A stretch of 64,000 bases of DNA from JAISST01 sp050434145. GTDB taxonomy: Bacteria; Fusobacteriota; Fusobacteriia; Fusobacteriales; Fusobacteriaceae. Every line of letters begins with the position of its first letter. Within the stretch, counting starts at the first letter, position 1. A model generated the notes under the pieces. That model worked only from the letters and a program-made list of their open reading frames with translations. It was not told the origin of the DNA and did not search any database. Positions 8,226 to 17,129 of this stretch are shown one piece after another. The translations under genes were made by a program, and so were the position numbers. Where the stretch lies: NCBI RefSeq assembly GCF_050434145.1, contig NZ_JBNPVX010000008.1, forward strand, positions 12,968-76,967, given 5' to 3'.

Positions 8226-8993
8226 TTATAATTCATTTCCATTATCTCTATCTTTTTCCTTAGCTGTTGTATTTGCTTTTACTTTTGTTTTTTCATTAGA
8301 TTTTATTCTAGATTCTTCTTTATTGTAAAAAGTTTCTATACGTTCTTTTTCTAAATCCTGTAGCTTTAATCCCCACTTTGCAAATTCAACTGAATTTTCA
8401 TTTGAAAGAATAGATATATATTTTCCTTTTTCTTCTTTGGGGATAATAAATGGAGCTAACCCCTCCTTTAAACAACTATCTATAATTAACATTCTTCCAG
8501 TTCTTCCGTTTCCATCACTGAAAGGATGAATTTTTTCAAATTTTATATGTTGATCCAAAATTATTTCAATTTTTTCAATATTATTTTTAGCATTTTTCAT
8601 CCTAAAATTATAATTATCACACCATTCTTTTAAAACTATTGGCACTAAATAAGGTTTCGCTGTTTCAAAATTTGAACTCACTATAATGTTTTGTTCTTTT
8701 TTATATTCACCATTATTATCTGCAAGATTTTCCATTATTAATTTATGATATTGCTTTATTAACTCAGGAGAAATAGGCTCTTGATTAGTCAGCAATAAGT
8801 CTACAGTCTTTTGATAATTTTTAACTTCATAAAATTCTCTTACTGTTGTATCTCCTGGAATATAATGATATAACAAAATAGAAGTTGTGTCTGCTTGTGA
8901 AAGAGTATTTCCTTCTATTGCTGCTGAATGATGTGCCATTCTAACTAATAGATCATCTAAATATTCATCAGTCATTTTCTCTTTTAATTTCAT
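8226..8993 (-). CDS. Fic-domain protein, class II (probable AMPylase)
   Basis: A 255-residue Fic protein with the catalytic core HPFSDGNGRTGRM near residues 155-167: the histidine, the GNGR anion loop and the following arginine are all present. Upstream, HHSAAIEGN (residues 17-25) fits the (S/T)xxxE(G/N) inhibitory helix, placing it in class II, where the glutamate blocks ATP until released. Family members attach AMP to Tyr, Ser or Thr of target proteins. The C-terminus is a charged tail ending DNGNEL, nearly the same as the end of the next Fic gene. It is the only apparently intact Fic gene of three here. Confidence 0.9.
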   Translation of the reverse strand: MKLKEKMTDEYLDDLLVRMAHHSAAIEGNTLSQADTTSILLYHYIPGDTTVREFYEVKNYQKTVDLLLTNQEPISPELIKQYHKLIMENLADNNGEYKKEQNIIVSSNFETAKPYLVPIVLKEWCDNYNFRMKNAKNNIEKIEIILDQHIKFEKIHPFSDGNGRTGRMLIIDSCLKEGLAPFIIPKEEKGKYISILSNENSVEFAKWGLKLQDLEKERIETFYNKEESRIKSNEKTKVKANTTAKEKDRDNGNEL

Positions 8994-9013
8994 TATATAT
9001 CATCCTCTTATCT

Positions 9014-9031
9014 AAGTGACACGTGTCCCTT
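9014..9031. repeat. Palindromic 18-bp repeat, copy 3
   Basis: AAGTGACACGTGTCCCTT, identical to copy 1. It lies between two Fic genes, five bases after the stop of the frameshifted one and 20 bases before the start of the intact one. Confidence 0.8.
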
Positions 9032-9036
9032 GATTT

Positions 9037-9775
9037 TTATAATTCATTTCCACTATCTTTTTCTTTTTTCATAGTTTTATTCCATGATAATTTATGTTTT
9101 TTCTCTAAAGTTTTGTTTATATCTAGTCCTTTTATACATTTTTCATAAAAAAACTTTTTTAATTTTCTTGAATCATCTGTTTTGTAATATTCAGTTAGTT
9201 CATTATTAAATTCTTTAATATCATTTTCAGAAACTGTTACAATTCCTTTACCCTCTTTTATGAAAATAGCATTAGCAATAATATTGCTTGTTCTTTTGTT
9301 TCCATCCTCAAATAATTGGGATTTTATTCCCCAGATATAATATTCCAGAGCTCTTTTTGTAACGCTTTTAATTTGAAATAATTCCTTCAATTTTAGAATA
9401 ACTTCTTTTTCATCTGGAATAGGAGCTTCATATATTATTCCATTTATCAATCTAACCCTAGCATTTATATTTCTGATTACTCCCCAATCAAGGCTTTTAT
9501 TTCTGGATACTCTGCTGTTTACATTACAAATAAAATCCTTATCTATTTTTGTCTATATTTTGAAAAACATAATACCATGCATTCTTTAAGTTTAACATAA
9601 CTTGTATTTCATTAAGTGGTACATTTTCATCATTTATTTCATTAAGGATTTTTTCTGTTTGAAAATAAGTACTACTGCATCCTTCTAGTTTTGCTGCATT
9701 ATATATATTTTCGTTTAAAGTTTTCTTTGCAAGAAATATACTTAGTTTTCTTGTAAGATTAAATTTATCTTCCAT
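9037..9775 (-). pseudogene. Fic-family gene broken by a one-base insertion in a T5/A5 run
   Basis: The front (9539-9775) reads as 78 codons ending LNLKNAWYYVFQNIDKNR then stop. The back continues in another frame from about 9545 as DKDFICNVNSRVSRN, a standard Fic core sequence. Removing one A from the five-A run (plus-strand T5 at 9546-9550) joins both into one protein of about 245 residues. The active-site loop reads QLFEDGNKRTS: the catalytic histidine of HxFx(D/E)GN is a glutamine, so it may have been inactive as an AMPylase even before the shift. The start has a good GAGGTGAT box. Homopolymer slippage, sequencing error or true decay are all possible. Confidence 0.75.
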
Positions 9776-9871
9776 TTGTCTATCACCTCAAGAAATCTCT
9801 CTACATTTTATTATATTTTAACTCATAAAAAATATAATCGATTTTTGTTATATAATATCATAAAAAAATAT

Positions 9872-10615
9872 CTATAACTCTGTTTCTTCAGAATTATTCT
9901 CATCAAAAAAATCTTCTATAATTTCTATAGAATCATTTTCATATAATTCATTAGGCTGAATAAAATCATCAATTTTATCTTCTCTTATAAGATGGGCTAT
10001 AAAATAGAAAGTTTTCAATAATAAATCCAAAAGCTTATGTTTCCAATTTTCTATCTCATCTTTCAAATTAACAGCAAAAAAACAATTACTTCTAAATTTT
10101 TTGTAAATATCTGTTTCCGTAAATATTACCTGTAAAGGCACTAATAGTTTTCTTTTTCTAAATTTCTTTATATATTTGTTTTTTTGGTCTTTGCTGCCAT
10201 CATATATTAAAAAAAGATATAAAGTTATTATCCCAATAGCAGAAACTCCACCAATAGCAGTTGAACCAGTAAAAAGACTTACAACAAGTCCTGTTGTTAA
10301 TCCATGCCATGATGTAAGTATACCTTGCCCAATATCTTTAAATCCTTGAATCATTTTATTTGTTGATTTTGAAATTTCTATTTCATCTTTCCAGCCACAT
10401 AGATATTCAGGTGTTACATTATAAGCTTTTGCTATTGCTTCAATCTTGTCAAGTGGAATGCGCATAGTTTCGTTTGTTTCAAATCTATATAAAACAGCTC
10501 ACGAAATACCTATTCTTTTAGCAGCTTCTTCCAGAGAATAACCTAGATTTTTTCTTGTTTTTTTTATTTTCAATGCAAATTTCTTCTCTTGTTTAGTTGG
10601 TCCTCTATCTTCCAT
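9872..10615 (-). pseudogene. XRE-family repressor with membrane-like C-terminus, interrupted by an in-frame TGA
   Basis: From the ATG at 10613-10615 (GAGGTG box) the frame reads MEDRGPTKQEKKFALKIKKT, then LGYSLEEAAKRIGIS, a TGA at 10499-10501, and continues without shift as AVLYRFETNETMRIPLDKIE and VTPEYLCGWKDE. The parts before and after the stop form one helix-turn-helix, so TGA replaces a sense codon, plausibly CGA (Arg). The remaining 198 codons hold one or two hydrophobic segments and an acidic tail. Being divergent from the excisionase and integrase, it is the likely element repressor. A readthrough product cannot be excluded. Confidence 0.7.
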
Positions 10616-10747
10616 AACATCACCTCAAAAATATAACATTAATTAAAAAAAAAAAAGTATACGAAAATATTAACAAAAAATAAAATGTACTGACAACATG
10701 TAAATAAAAATGTAAATTAATATAAAATGAAAACAGGAGGTGAAAAA

Positions 10748-10924
10748 ATGGATGGTCAATCTGCTTTTATAACTGCAAAGGAATTTTCACAAATAGCAAA
10801 CATATCATTATCAACTGCATATCGGATGATAAGAGAAGAAAATAGGAAATTAAAAGAGGCAGGTAAAATTATAATTCCTGGGAAAATAAGTAGGAAATAT
10901 TTTATGGAAAAAACTAATATATAG
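10748..10924 (+). CDS. Small helix-turn-helix excisionase-like (AlpA/Xis-type) protein
   Basis: A 58-residue protein, MDGQSAFITAKEFSQIANIS then LSTAYRMIREENRKLKEAGK and IIPGKISRKYFMEK, with the layout of MerR-like excisionases: a helix-turn-helix, a recognition helix and a wing (PGKISRKYF). The AGGAGG at 10735-10740 selects the ATG at 10748, so the upstream ATG at 10727 is not the start. The integrase start at 10932 follows within eight bases of the stop, matching the usual xis-int operon. It should bend DNA at the element end and promote excision. Confidence 0.8.
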   Translation: MDGQSAFITAKEFSQIANISLSTAYRMIREENRKLKEAGKIIIPGKISRKYFMEKTNI

Positions 10925-10931
10925 GAGTGAA

Positions 10932-12088
10932 ATGCCAGTATTTGAGCACAAAGATAAAAAAAGAAAAAAAACATGTATATTTCATATTATGTTACAGATG
11001 AGTTTGGGAGAAGTATAAAGAAAAAAAAGGAAGGATTTTCAACAAAAAAAGAAGCATATCTATATGAAATGGAACAATTGTCATCTGACAATGTAAACAA
11101 GGACGAGTTATTTTGTGCTTTAGTGAAAAAATATATGACTGATAAGAAGATAAGAATGAAAGAAACATCATATTCTACGAAGGAATATATAGTAAAATTC
11201 AAGATACTTCCTATTTTAGGAAAGATTAAAATTCATGAAATAACTCCAAACGTCATAAGAGAGTGGCAAAATATGTTAATAAAGGATAAAAGAAATTATT
11301 CTGAAACTTATTTAAGGGCAATCAATGCACAACTAAGTGCTATCTTTAATTATGCTGTAACTTTCTACGATATTAGGTCAAATCCTGTTAAGGTTACTGG
11401 AGTTATAGGGAAAAAAGATGCTGAGGAGATGCAATTTTGGACACCAGAGGAATTTTATAGATTTTCAAAGATTGTTTCTAATAAGTTTACTTCAAGAGTT
11501 ATGTTTGAAATTCTGTTTTGTACTGGAATTAGATTAGGGGAGTTACTTGCTTTAACATTGGATGATTTTGACTTTGAGAATAAAACTTTATTTATAAATA
11601 AAACATATTCGAGGTCAAAAAGGAAAGATATAATTACACCACCAAAGACACCAAATAGTATAAGAAAAATATTAATTTCGAAGCATTTAATTGATTTAGT
11701 GAGTGAATATAAGAATAAGTTGCATTATTATGAGTCACACCAAAGGCTGTATCAATATACTGGTCATTATTTGAGACATGAGATGGAACGGGGATGCAAG
11801 AAATTAGGAATTCCTAAAATAAGAATACATGATTTACGTCATTCAGATGCATCTTTTTTGATAAATAAGAATTTTCCTATAATAGTTATATCTAAAAGAT
11901 TAGGACACAAAAGTCCACAAATAACCTTAAATACATATGCTCACATGTTTCCAACTCAGCAAGAATCACTAGTTGCGGCAATTGAGGAAATGATTGAAGA
12001 AGAAATGAAAGAGGTAGATGATGAAATAAACTCTGAAAGGGAAGATAAAAATGAGATAAGTTATGAAGAGAAAGATGAAATAAAATAA
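10932..12088 (+). pseudogene. Tyrosine-recombinase integrase with a one-base deletion near its start
   Basis: The natural start is the ATG at 10932 (AGGAG box 10923-10927), giving MPVFEHKDKKRKKT before the frame is lost near 10975, where ACATGTAT probably stood as ACATGGTAT. From 10973 the other frame runs 371 codons: YISYYVTDEFGRS, a SAM-like core domain, then the catalytic domain with Arg in CTGIRLGEL, HDLRHS, LGHKS and the nucleophile in NTYAHMF. All catalytic residues survive; translation from the ATG at 10973 lacks only about 15 residues and has no ribosome site. It belongs to the Tn916/phage integrase family. Either the gene is dead or a base was missed in sequencing. Confidence 0.75.
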
Positions 12089-12110
12089 AAAATTTTGGAA
12101 ATAATTTAAA

Positions 12111-12183
12111 AATGATAATAAATAATAATAAATAATAATAAATAATAATAAATAATAATAAATAATAATAAATAATAAATAAT
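12111..12183. repeat. 10-bp tandem repeat (AATAATAATA), at least six units
   Basis: Perfect period-10 copies of AATAATAATA fill 12121-12170, with partial units on both sides. The tract lies between the integrase stop and the guaA terminator, where the island meets the chromosome. Copy number is likely to vary by slippage. Confidence 0.9.
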
Positions 12184-12211
12184 AAGTAGTATATTATTAC
12201 TAAAGTATAAA

Positions 12212-12251
12212 TAAAAAAAGTGAAAACACTAAAAAAATTAATGTTTTCACT
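12212..12251 (-). terminator. Intrinsic terminator of guaA
   Basis: Read on the minus strand, AGTGAAAACA (12251-12242) and TGTTTTCACT (12228-12219) form a 10-bp stem followed by a run of seven T. It starts 12 bases after the guaA stop codon. Confidence 0.85.
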
Positions 12252-12262
12252 ATCAGTTGCTA

Positions 12263-13801
12263 CTATTCCCACTCAATTGTTGCTGGTGGTTTTGATGAAA
12301 TATCATATGTAAGTCTATTAATTCCTTTTACTTCATTTAATATTCTATTAGAAACTTTTTCTAAGAATTCATGAGGTAAATGAGACCAAGTAGCAGTCAT
12401 AAAGTCAATAGTATTAGCAGAACGAAGAACAGCAGTATATTCGTATGTACGTTCGTCACCCATTACACCTACAGATTTTACTGGAAGTAATACTACAAAT
12501 GCTTGACTTACTTTATTATACAAATCAGCTTTCCATAATTCTTCAATAAAGATATTATCTGCTTCTCTTAGAATATCTGCTTTTTCTTTAGTGACTTCTC
12601 CTAAAATTCTGATACCAAGACCAGGACCAGGGAATGGATGTCTATCTACCATATGATCAGGTATTCCTAATTCTCTTCCTACTTTTCTCACTTCATCTTT
12701 GAATAATTCTCTCAAGGGCTCTATAAGTTTTAGTTTCATATCTTCAGGAAGTCCACCAACATTGTGATGAGATTTTATAGTTGCAGAAGGACCTTTTACT
12801 GATTGAGATTCTATTACATCTGGGTAAATAGTACCTTGTGCCAAAAATTCTACATCAGTAAGCTGTTTAGCTTCGGCATCAAAGACTTCTATAAATTCTT
12901 TTCCTATTATTTTTCTTTTGGTTTCTGGATCAGTTACACCAGCCAGTTTTGATAGAAACCTTTCTTCGGCATCTACACATTTGATATTCATATGAAAATT
13001 TTTGCCATATATATCCATAACTTTTTTAGCTTCATCTTTTCTTAAAAGTCCAGTATCTACAAATATGCAAGTAAGCTGATCCCCTATTGCTTTATGTATC
13101 AAAGCAGCTGCAACTGAAGAATCTACCCCACCAGAAAGACCAAGGAGTACTTTTTTATCTCCAACAGTTTTCTTAATTTCGTTTACAGTAGTTTCTATAT
13201 AATTTCCCATAGACCAATTAACTTCACATTTTGCAATATTAAAAACAAAATTTTTGTAAAGTTGAACACCACATTCAGTGTGTGTAACTTCAGCATGAAA
13301 TTGAATGCAATATATATTGTATTCTGCATTATAGACAGCAGCAATACTGGAATCTGTATGTCCTATTTGAACAAATCCAGGTGCTAATTCTGTAACATGG
13401 TCATTATGACTCATCCATACTTTTGTATTATTAGGAATGTCCATGAATAAAGGAGAATTTTTATCATCTATAATTAATTCAGCTTTACCAAATTCTTGTT
13501 TATCAGCTTGTGCTACTTTTCCACCAAATAAATAATTGGTAAGTTGCATACCGTAGCAAATACCTAGTATTGGTATCCCTTGTTCAAATAGTTCTTTAGA
13601 GATTTTTGGCGAGTTCTCAGCATATACAGATGCTGGTCCTCCAGATAAAATTATTCCTTTTGGTTTTCTTGCTAATATTTTATCCAAAGGTTCATAATAT
13701 GGAACAACTTCAGCATAGACTCCCATATCTCTAACACGTCTTGCAATCAACTGATTGTATTGAGAACCAAAATCTAGTATTATGATACTATTTTCTTTCA
13801 T
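12263..13801 (-). CDS. guaA: GMP synthase (glutamine-hydrolysing)
   Basis: A 512-residue, full-length GuaA that turns XMP, ATP and glutamine into GMP in the cytosol. Domain order is standard: class I glutamine amidotransferase (LDFGSQYNQLIARRVRD at the start, nucleophile in LGICYGMQL, His-Glu in IQFHAEVTHTE), the ATP-pyrophosphatase loop GLSGGVDSSVAAAL near residue 218, and the C-terminal dimerisation domain ending RLTYDISSKPPATIEWE. I chose the ATG at 13799-13801, with GGAGG just upstream; a TTG at 13813 overlaps that box. It is monocistronic, with a hairpin leader and its own terminator. Confidence 0.97.
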   Translation of the reverse strand: MKENSIIILDFGSQYNQLIARRVRDMGVYAEVVPYYEPLDKILARKPKGIILSGGPASVYAENSPKISKELFEQGIPILGICYGMQLTNYLFGGKVAQADKQEFGKAELIIDDKNSPLFMDIPNNTKVWMSHNDHVTELAPGFVQIGHTDSSIAAVYNAEYNIYCIQFHAEVTHTECGVQLYKNFVFNIAKCEVNWSMGNYIETTVNEIKKTVGDKKVLLGLSGGVDSSVAAALIHKAIGDQLTCIFVDTGLLRKDEAKKVMDIYGKNFHMNIKCVDAEERFLSKLAGVTDPETKRKIIGKEFIEVFDAEAKQLTDVEFLAQGTIYPDVIESQSVKGPSATIKSHHNVGGLPEDMKLKLIEPLRELFKDEVRKVGRELGIPDHMVDRHPFPGPGLGIRILGEVTKEKADILREADNIFIEELWKADLYNKVSQAFVVLLPVKSVGVMGDERTYEYTAVLRSANTIDFMTATWSHLPHEFLEKVSNRILNEVKGINRLTYDISSKPPATIEWE

Positions 13802-13836
13802 AAAATCCTCCAAGTTTTATAATAATATTTATAAAA

Positions 13837-13864
13837 TTTACCATGAAAAACTATTCATGGTAAA
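13837..13864 (-). promoter_or_regulatory. Hairpin in the guaA 5' leader
   Basis: TTTACCATGAA and TTCATGGTAAA form a perfect 11-bp stem with a six-base loop, followed on the minus strand by TTTT. It lies between the likely promoter (13888-13896) and the guaA start. It resembles an attenuator, but no purine-riboswitch aptamer sequence is visible beside it. Confidence 0.5.
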
Positions 13865-13887
13865 AGTGCATTTAATATTTAGGTAAT

Positions 13888-13896
13888 ATTATATCA
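13888..13896 (-). promoter_or_regulatory. Extended -10 promoter of guaA
   Basis: The minus strand carries TGATATAAT, a perfect -10 hexamer with the TGn extension, about 90 bases before the guaA start. A clear -35 is not seen, which is usual for extended -10 promoters. Confidence 0.5.
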
Positions 13897-14221
13897 CAAA
13901 AATTAAATTTATGATACTGTAATATTATTTTATTGTTTTTTAGATTTTTTATTTTATCAATAGTAAATTTTGTGTAGTGTTTATGGTGATTTTTGTAATT
14001 AATAACTTAAATTATAATTATTTATAACTTTTATTTTTTATAACAATATAAGCTATTATAGCATATATAATAATATTTCTTATTAAATATTTTCTAAATC
14101 TTTTAAAATACATTATTGATAAAAAACATTTCATTTTTTTGTTAATTGATAGTATAATGAATAGGAAAAGGTTAAAAAAATTTTGAATACTAATATAAAA
14201 TACTGTTATTTGGAGGAATAA
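13897..14221. other. Divergent intergenic region guaA/trkA
   Basis: Very AT-rich with no gene. A plus-strand TATAAT at 14153-14158 with a weak -35 (TTCATT, 14130-14135) probably drives trkA; GGAGG precedes the trkA ATG. Nothing else is recognised. Confidence 0.4.
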
Positions 14222-15577
14222 ATGAAAATTATTATTGTTGGCTGTGGTAAAGTTGGCACTAATCTCATAAAAGAACTAAGTCAAGAGGAGCATGACATTG
14301 CTATTATAGACAAAGATGGTGAATTGGTAGAAGAGCTATCAACCAAATATGACGCATTAGGAATAGTTGGTAATGGGGCTAGTTATAGTGTGTTAATGGA
14401 AGCAGGCATAGAAAAAGCTGATTTTATAATTGCTGTAACAGATTCTGATGAGTTAAATCTGCTATGTTGCTTGTTTGCAAAAAAAGCAGGAAAATGTGAA
14501 ACAATAGCAAGAGTTAGAAACCCAGTTTATAATAAAGAAATAAAATATATTAAAGATGAGTTACGTCTTTCTATGATAATAAATCCTGAATATGCAGCAG
14601 CTACAGAAATAGCCAGAATACTTCGTATGCCTTCTGCAATTGAAATAAATACTTTCGCAAAAGGAAGAGTAGAATTATTAAAATTTAAAATAGCGCCAGA
14701 GTCAATAATTCATGGCATGTCTCTTATAGATGTAAGTGTGAAATTAAAGTGTGATGTTTTGATTTGTGCTGTAGAAAGAGATGATGAAGTGTTTATACCA
14801 TCAGGACAGTTTGTATTACGAGGGAATGATATTGTATCAATAGTGGCATCACCTAAAAATGCAAGTATATTTTTCAAAAAAATAGGTGTTGTGACTAATC
14901 AAGCTAAGAATGCAATGATAATAGGTGGTGGAAAAATCACATATTATTTAGGGGAACAACTTAGTACTATAGGAATAGATATGAAAATATTTGAGACAAA
15001 TATTAAGAAATGTGAAGAATTAAGTGAATTAATTCCTAAAGCAGTGGTAATACATGGAGATGGGACAAATTATGAACTTTTGAATGAAGAAGGATTGGAA
15101 AATGCTGATGCTTTTATAACACTGACTGGATTTGATGAAGGAAACATAATGTTGTCTTTGTTCGCAAAATATAGATCAAAAGCTAAGATTATTACAAAAA
15201 TTAATAAAAAAACTTTTAATGAAGTAGTAGAAAATCTTGATTTGGGAACGATAATACAACCAGAGTATATTACTGCAGAATATATAATAAATTATATAAG
15301 AGGTCGTCAAAACTCTATTGGTAGTAATGTGGAAAGTTTGTATAAAATTATAGAAGATAGAGCAGAAGCATTGGAATTTTCTATAAAGGAAGACTCAGAA
15401 ATAGTAGGAATACCATTGATGGAACTCCAATTGAAGGAGAATTTGTTAGTAGCTTGCATTAATAGAAATGGAAAAATAATCATTCCAAGAGGACAAGATA
15501 AAATATTGAAAGGTGACACAGTGATTGTAGTAACGACTAATCTTGGTCTAGATAATGTAAAAAATATTTTGAAATAA
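14222..15577 (+). CDS. trkA: Trk potassium uptake regulatory subunit TrkA
   Basis: A 451-residue peripheral membrane protein made of two RCK units in tandem. Each starts with a Rossmann nucleotide-binding fold: IIVGCGKVGTNLIKEL with acidic IIDKD at residue 1-35, and MIIGGGKITYYLGEQL with KIFETN near 230. Each Rossmann fold is followed by an RCK-C domain (LRGNDIVSIVAS, LKGDTVIVVTTN). It binds NAD(H) and ATP/ADP and gates the TrkH channel. The gene is 12 bases upstream of trkH, so the pair is co-transcribed and translationally close. Length is normal for the family. Confidence 0.95.
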   Translation: MKIIIVGCGKVGTNLIKELSQEEHDIAIIDKDGELVEELSTKYDALGIVGNGASYSVLMEAGIEKADFIIAVTDSDELNLLCCLFAKKAGKCETIARVRNPVYNKEIKYIKDELRLSMIINPEYAAATEIARILRMPSAIEINTFAKGRVELLKFKIAPESIIHGMSLIDVSVKLKCDVLICAVERDDEVFIPSGQFVLRGNDIVSIVASPKNASIFFKKIGVVTNQAKNAMIIGGGKITYYLGEQLSTIGIDMKIFETNIKKCEELSELIPKAVVIHGDGTNYELLNEEGLENADAFITLTGFDEGNIMLSLFAKYRSKAKIITKINKKTFNEVVENLDLGTIIQPEYITAEYIINYIRGRQNSIGSNVESLYKIIEDRAEALEFSIKEDSEIVGIPLMELQLKENLLVACINRNGKIIIPRGQDKILKGDTVIVVTTNLGLDNVKNILK

Positions 15578-15589
15578 TAAGAGGTTGAT

Positions 15590-17038
15590 ATGAATTTTTC
15601 AATGATACTGAGAATATTGGGATGGGTATTGAAATTTGAGGGAATGTTTATGATACTTCCTTGTATAGTTGCTTTTATTTATAAAGAAAGTGATGGTTAT
15701 TTTTATTTTATTACAGCAGTTGTTTCGTGGATATTAGGTTACTTGTTAACAAAAAAGAAAGTAACAAAAAAAGAATTCTATCTAAAAGAAGGACTCATAA
15801 GTGTAAGCGTGGGATGGTTTTTACTTAGTTTTTTTGGTGCGTTTCCATTTTTCTTAAGTGGAGCAATACCAAGTTTTTCTAATGCATTATTTGAGTCAGT
15901 CTCAGGATTTACGACTACAGGTGCTAGTGTTATCAAAAATGTAGAAATGTTATCACATGCCAATCTTTTTTGGAGATGTTTTACTCATTTTATTGGTGGA
16001 ATGGGTGTACTTGTGTTTATATTGGCTATAATTCCTCTATCAGGAGGTTCAAGTATTTATTTGATGAAAGCAGAAAGTCCTGGCCCATCAGTAACAAAAT
16101 TTGTTCCTAAAATAAGAAATAGTGCTAAAATTTTGTATTTAATATATATTGCAATTACATTTATAGAGATAATATTATTGTATACTAGTGGAATGCCATT
16201 ATTTGATTCTATTACACTCTCATTTGCAACTGTAGGTACAGGAGGATTCGCAATAAAGAATGATAGTATTGCAAGCTATTCTCCAGCATCTCAATGGATA
16301 ATAGTAATATTTATGGTTTTATGCGGAGTTAATTTTAATATACATTTCCTCATTATAATGAAAAAATGGAGAGATGCTCTAAAAAGTTCTGAATTAAAAT
16401 TATACTTTCTTTTAATAGCAGTTTCTACAATATTAATTAGTTTTAACATAAAAAATATTTATTCTAATGTGTTTGAGGTAGTGAGAAATGCTGCATTTCA
16501 AGTAAGTTCTGTGATTACGACCACTGGATTTGCAACTGTTAATTATGATAAATGGCCTGAATTCTCCAAAGGAATATTACTTATATTAATGTTCATAGGT
16601 GCCAGTGCTGGGAGTACAGGTGGAGGAATAAAAGTATCCAGAATTATAATAATGTTCAAAACACTGAAATCAGAACTTGAGCATTATCTTCATCCTAAAA
16701 TGATAAAAAAAGAGAAAATGGATGGAAAATCATTGGAATCTAATGTAATTAAGTCTGTAAATGCGTTTATTATTGCTTATATATTTATATTTGTAATATC
16801 AATGTTATTGATATCAGTGGATAATAAAGATTTAGTAACAAATTTTACTGCAATAGCAGCAACAATAAATAACATTGGTCCAGGGTTTAGTTTGGTAGGG
16901 CCTAATGAAAATTTTGGCTTCTTTTCCCATTTTTCTAAATACGTATTAATATTTGATATGATAGTGGGGAGACTAGAGTTATTTCCAGTGCTGATATTGT
17001 TACTTCCAAGTACATGGAAGGAATCTTTCAAAAAATAA
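15590..17038 (+). CDS. trkH: Trk potassium uptake channel subunit TrkH
   Basis: A 482-residue polytopic membrane protein of the TrkH/KtrB superfamily. Four selectivity-filter segments are visible in order: SGFTTTGASV, FATVGTGGFAIKN, VITTTGFATVNYD and NNIGPGFSLVGPN, each supplying a conserved glycine to the pore, as expected for four M1-P-M2 repeats. The loop GASAGSTGGGIKVSR before the last repeat is also typical. Together with TrkA it imports K+ with the membrane potential or Na+/H+. The C-terminus VGRLELFPVLILLLPSTW is the standard TrkH end, so the gene is complete. Confidence 0.95.
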   Translation: MNFSMILRILGWVLKFEGMFMILPCIVAFIYKESDGYFYFITAVVSWILGYLLTKKKVTKKEFYLKEGLISVSVGWFLLSFFGAFPFFLSGAIPSFSNALFESVSGFTTTGASVIKNVEMLSHANLFWRCFTHFIGGMGVLVFILAIIPLSGGSSIYLMKAESPGPSVTKFVPKIRNSAKILYLIYIAITFIEIILLYTSGMPLFDSITLSFATVGTGGFAIKNDSIASYSPASQWIIVIFMVLCGVNFNIHFLIIMKKWRDALKSSELKLYFLLIAVSTILISFNIKNIYSNVFEVVRNAAFQVSSVITTTGFATVNYDKWPEFSKGILLILMFIGASAGSTGGGIKVSRIIIMFKTLKSELEHYLHPKMIKKEKMDGKSLESNVIKSVNAFIIAYIFIFVISMLLISVDNKDLVTNFTAIAATINNIGPGFSLVGPNENFGFFSHFSKYVLIFDMIVGRLELFPVLILLLPSTWKESFKK

Positions 17039-17129
17039 AAGATAATTTTAATTAAATGGTTTATTTTTTTTATGTTTTTTGGTATAATCATGTTGTAGTA
17101 AAAAGTAAAAATAATGGGAGGTACATGAA

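Noticed and set aside
11892..12272. 126-codon minus-strand frame through the microsatellite
   Set aside because: Composed of Tyr/Leu/Ile runs from the repeat and the antisense of the integrase; not a gene.
13815..13930. Purine riboswitch upstream of guaA
   Set aside because: The leader has a hairpin but none of the conserved aptamer core sequences could be found.
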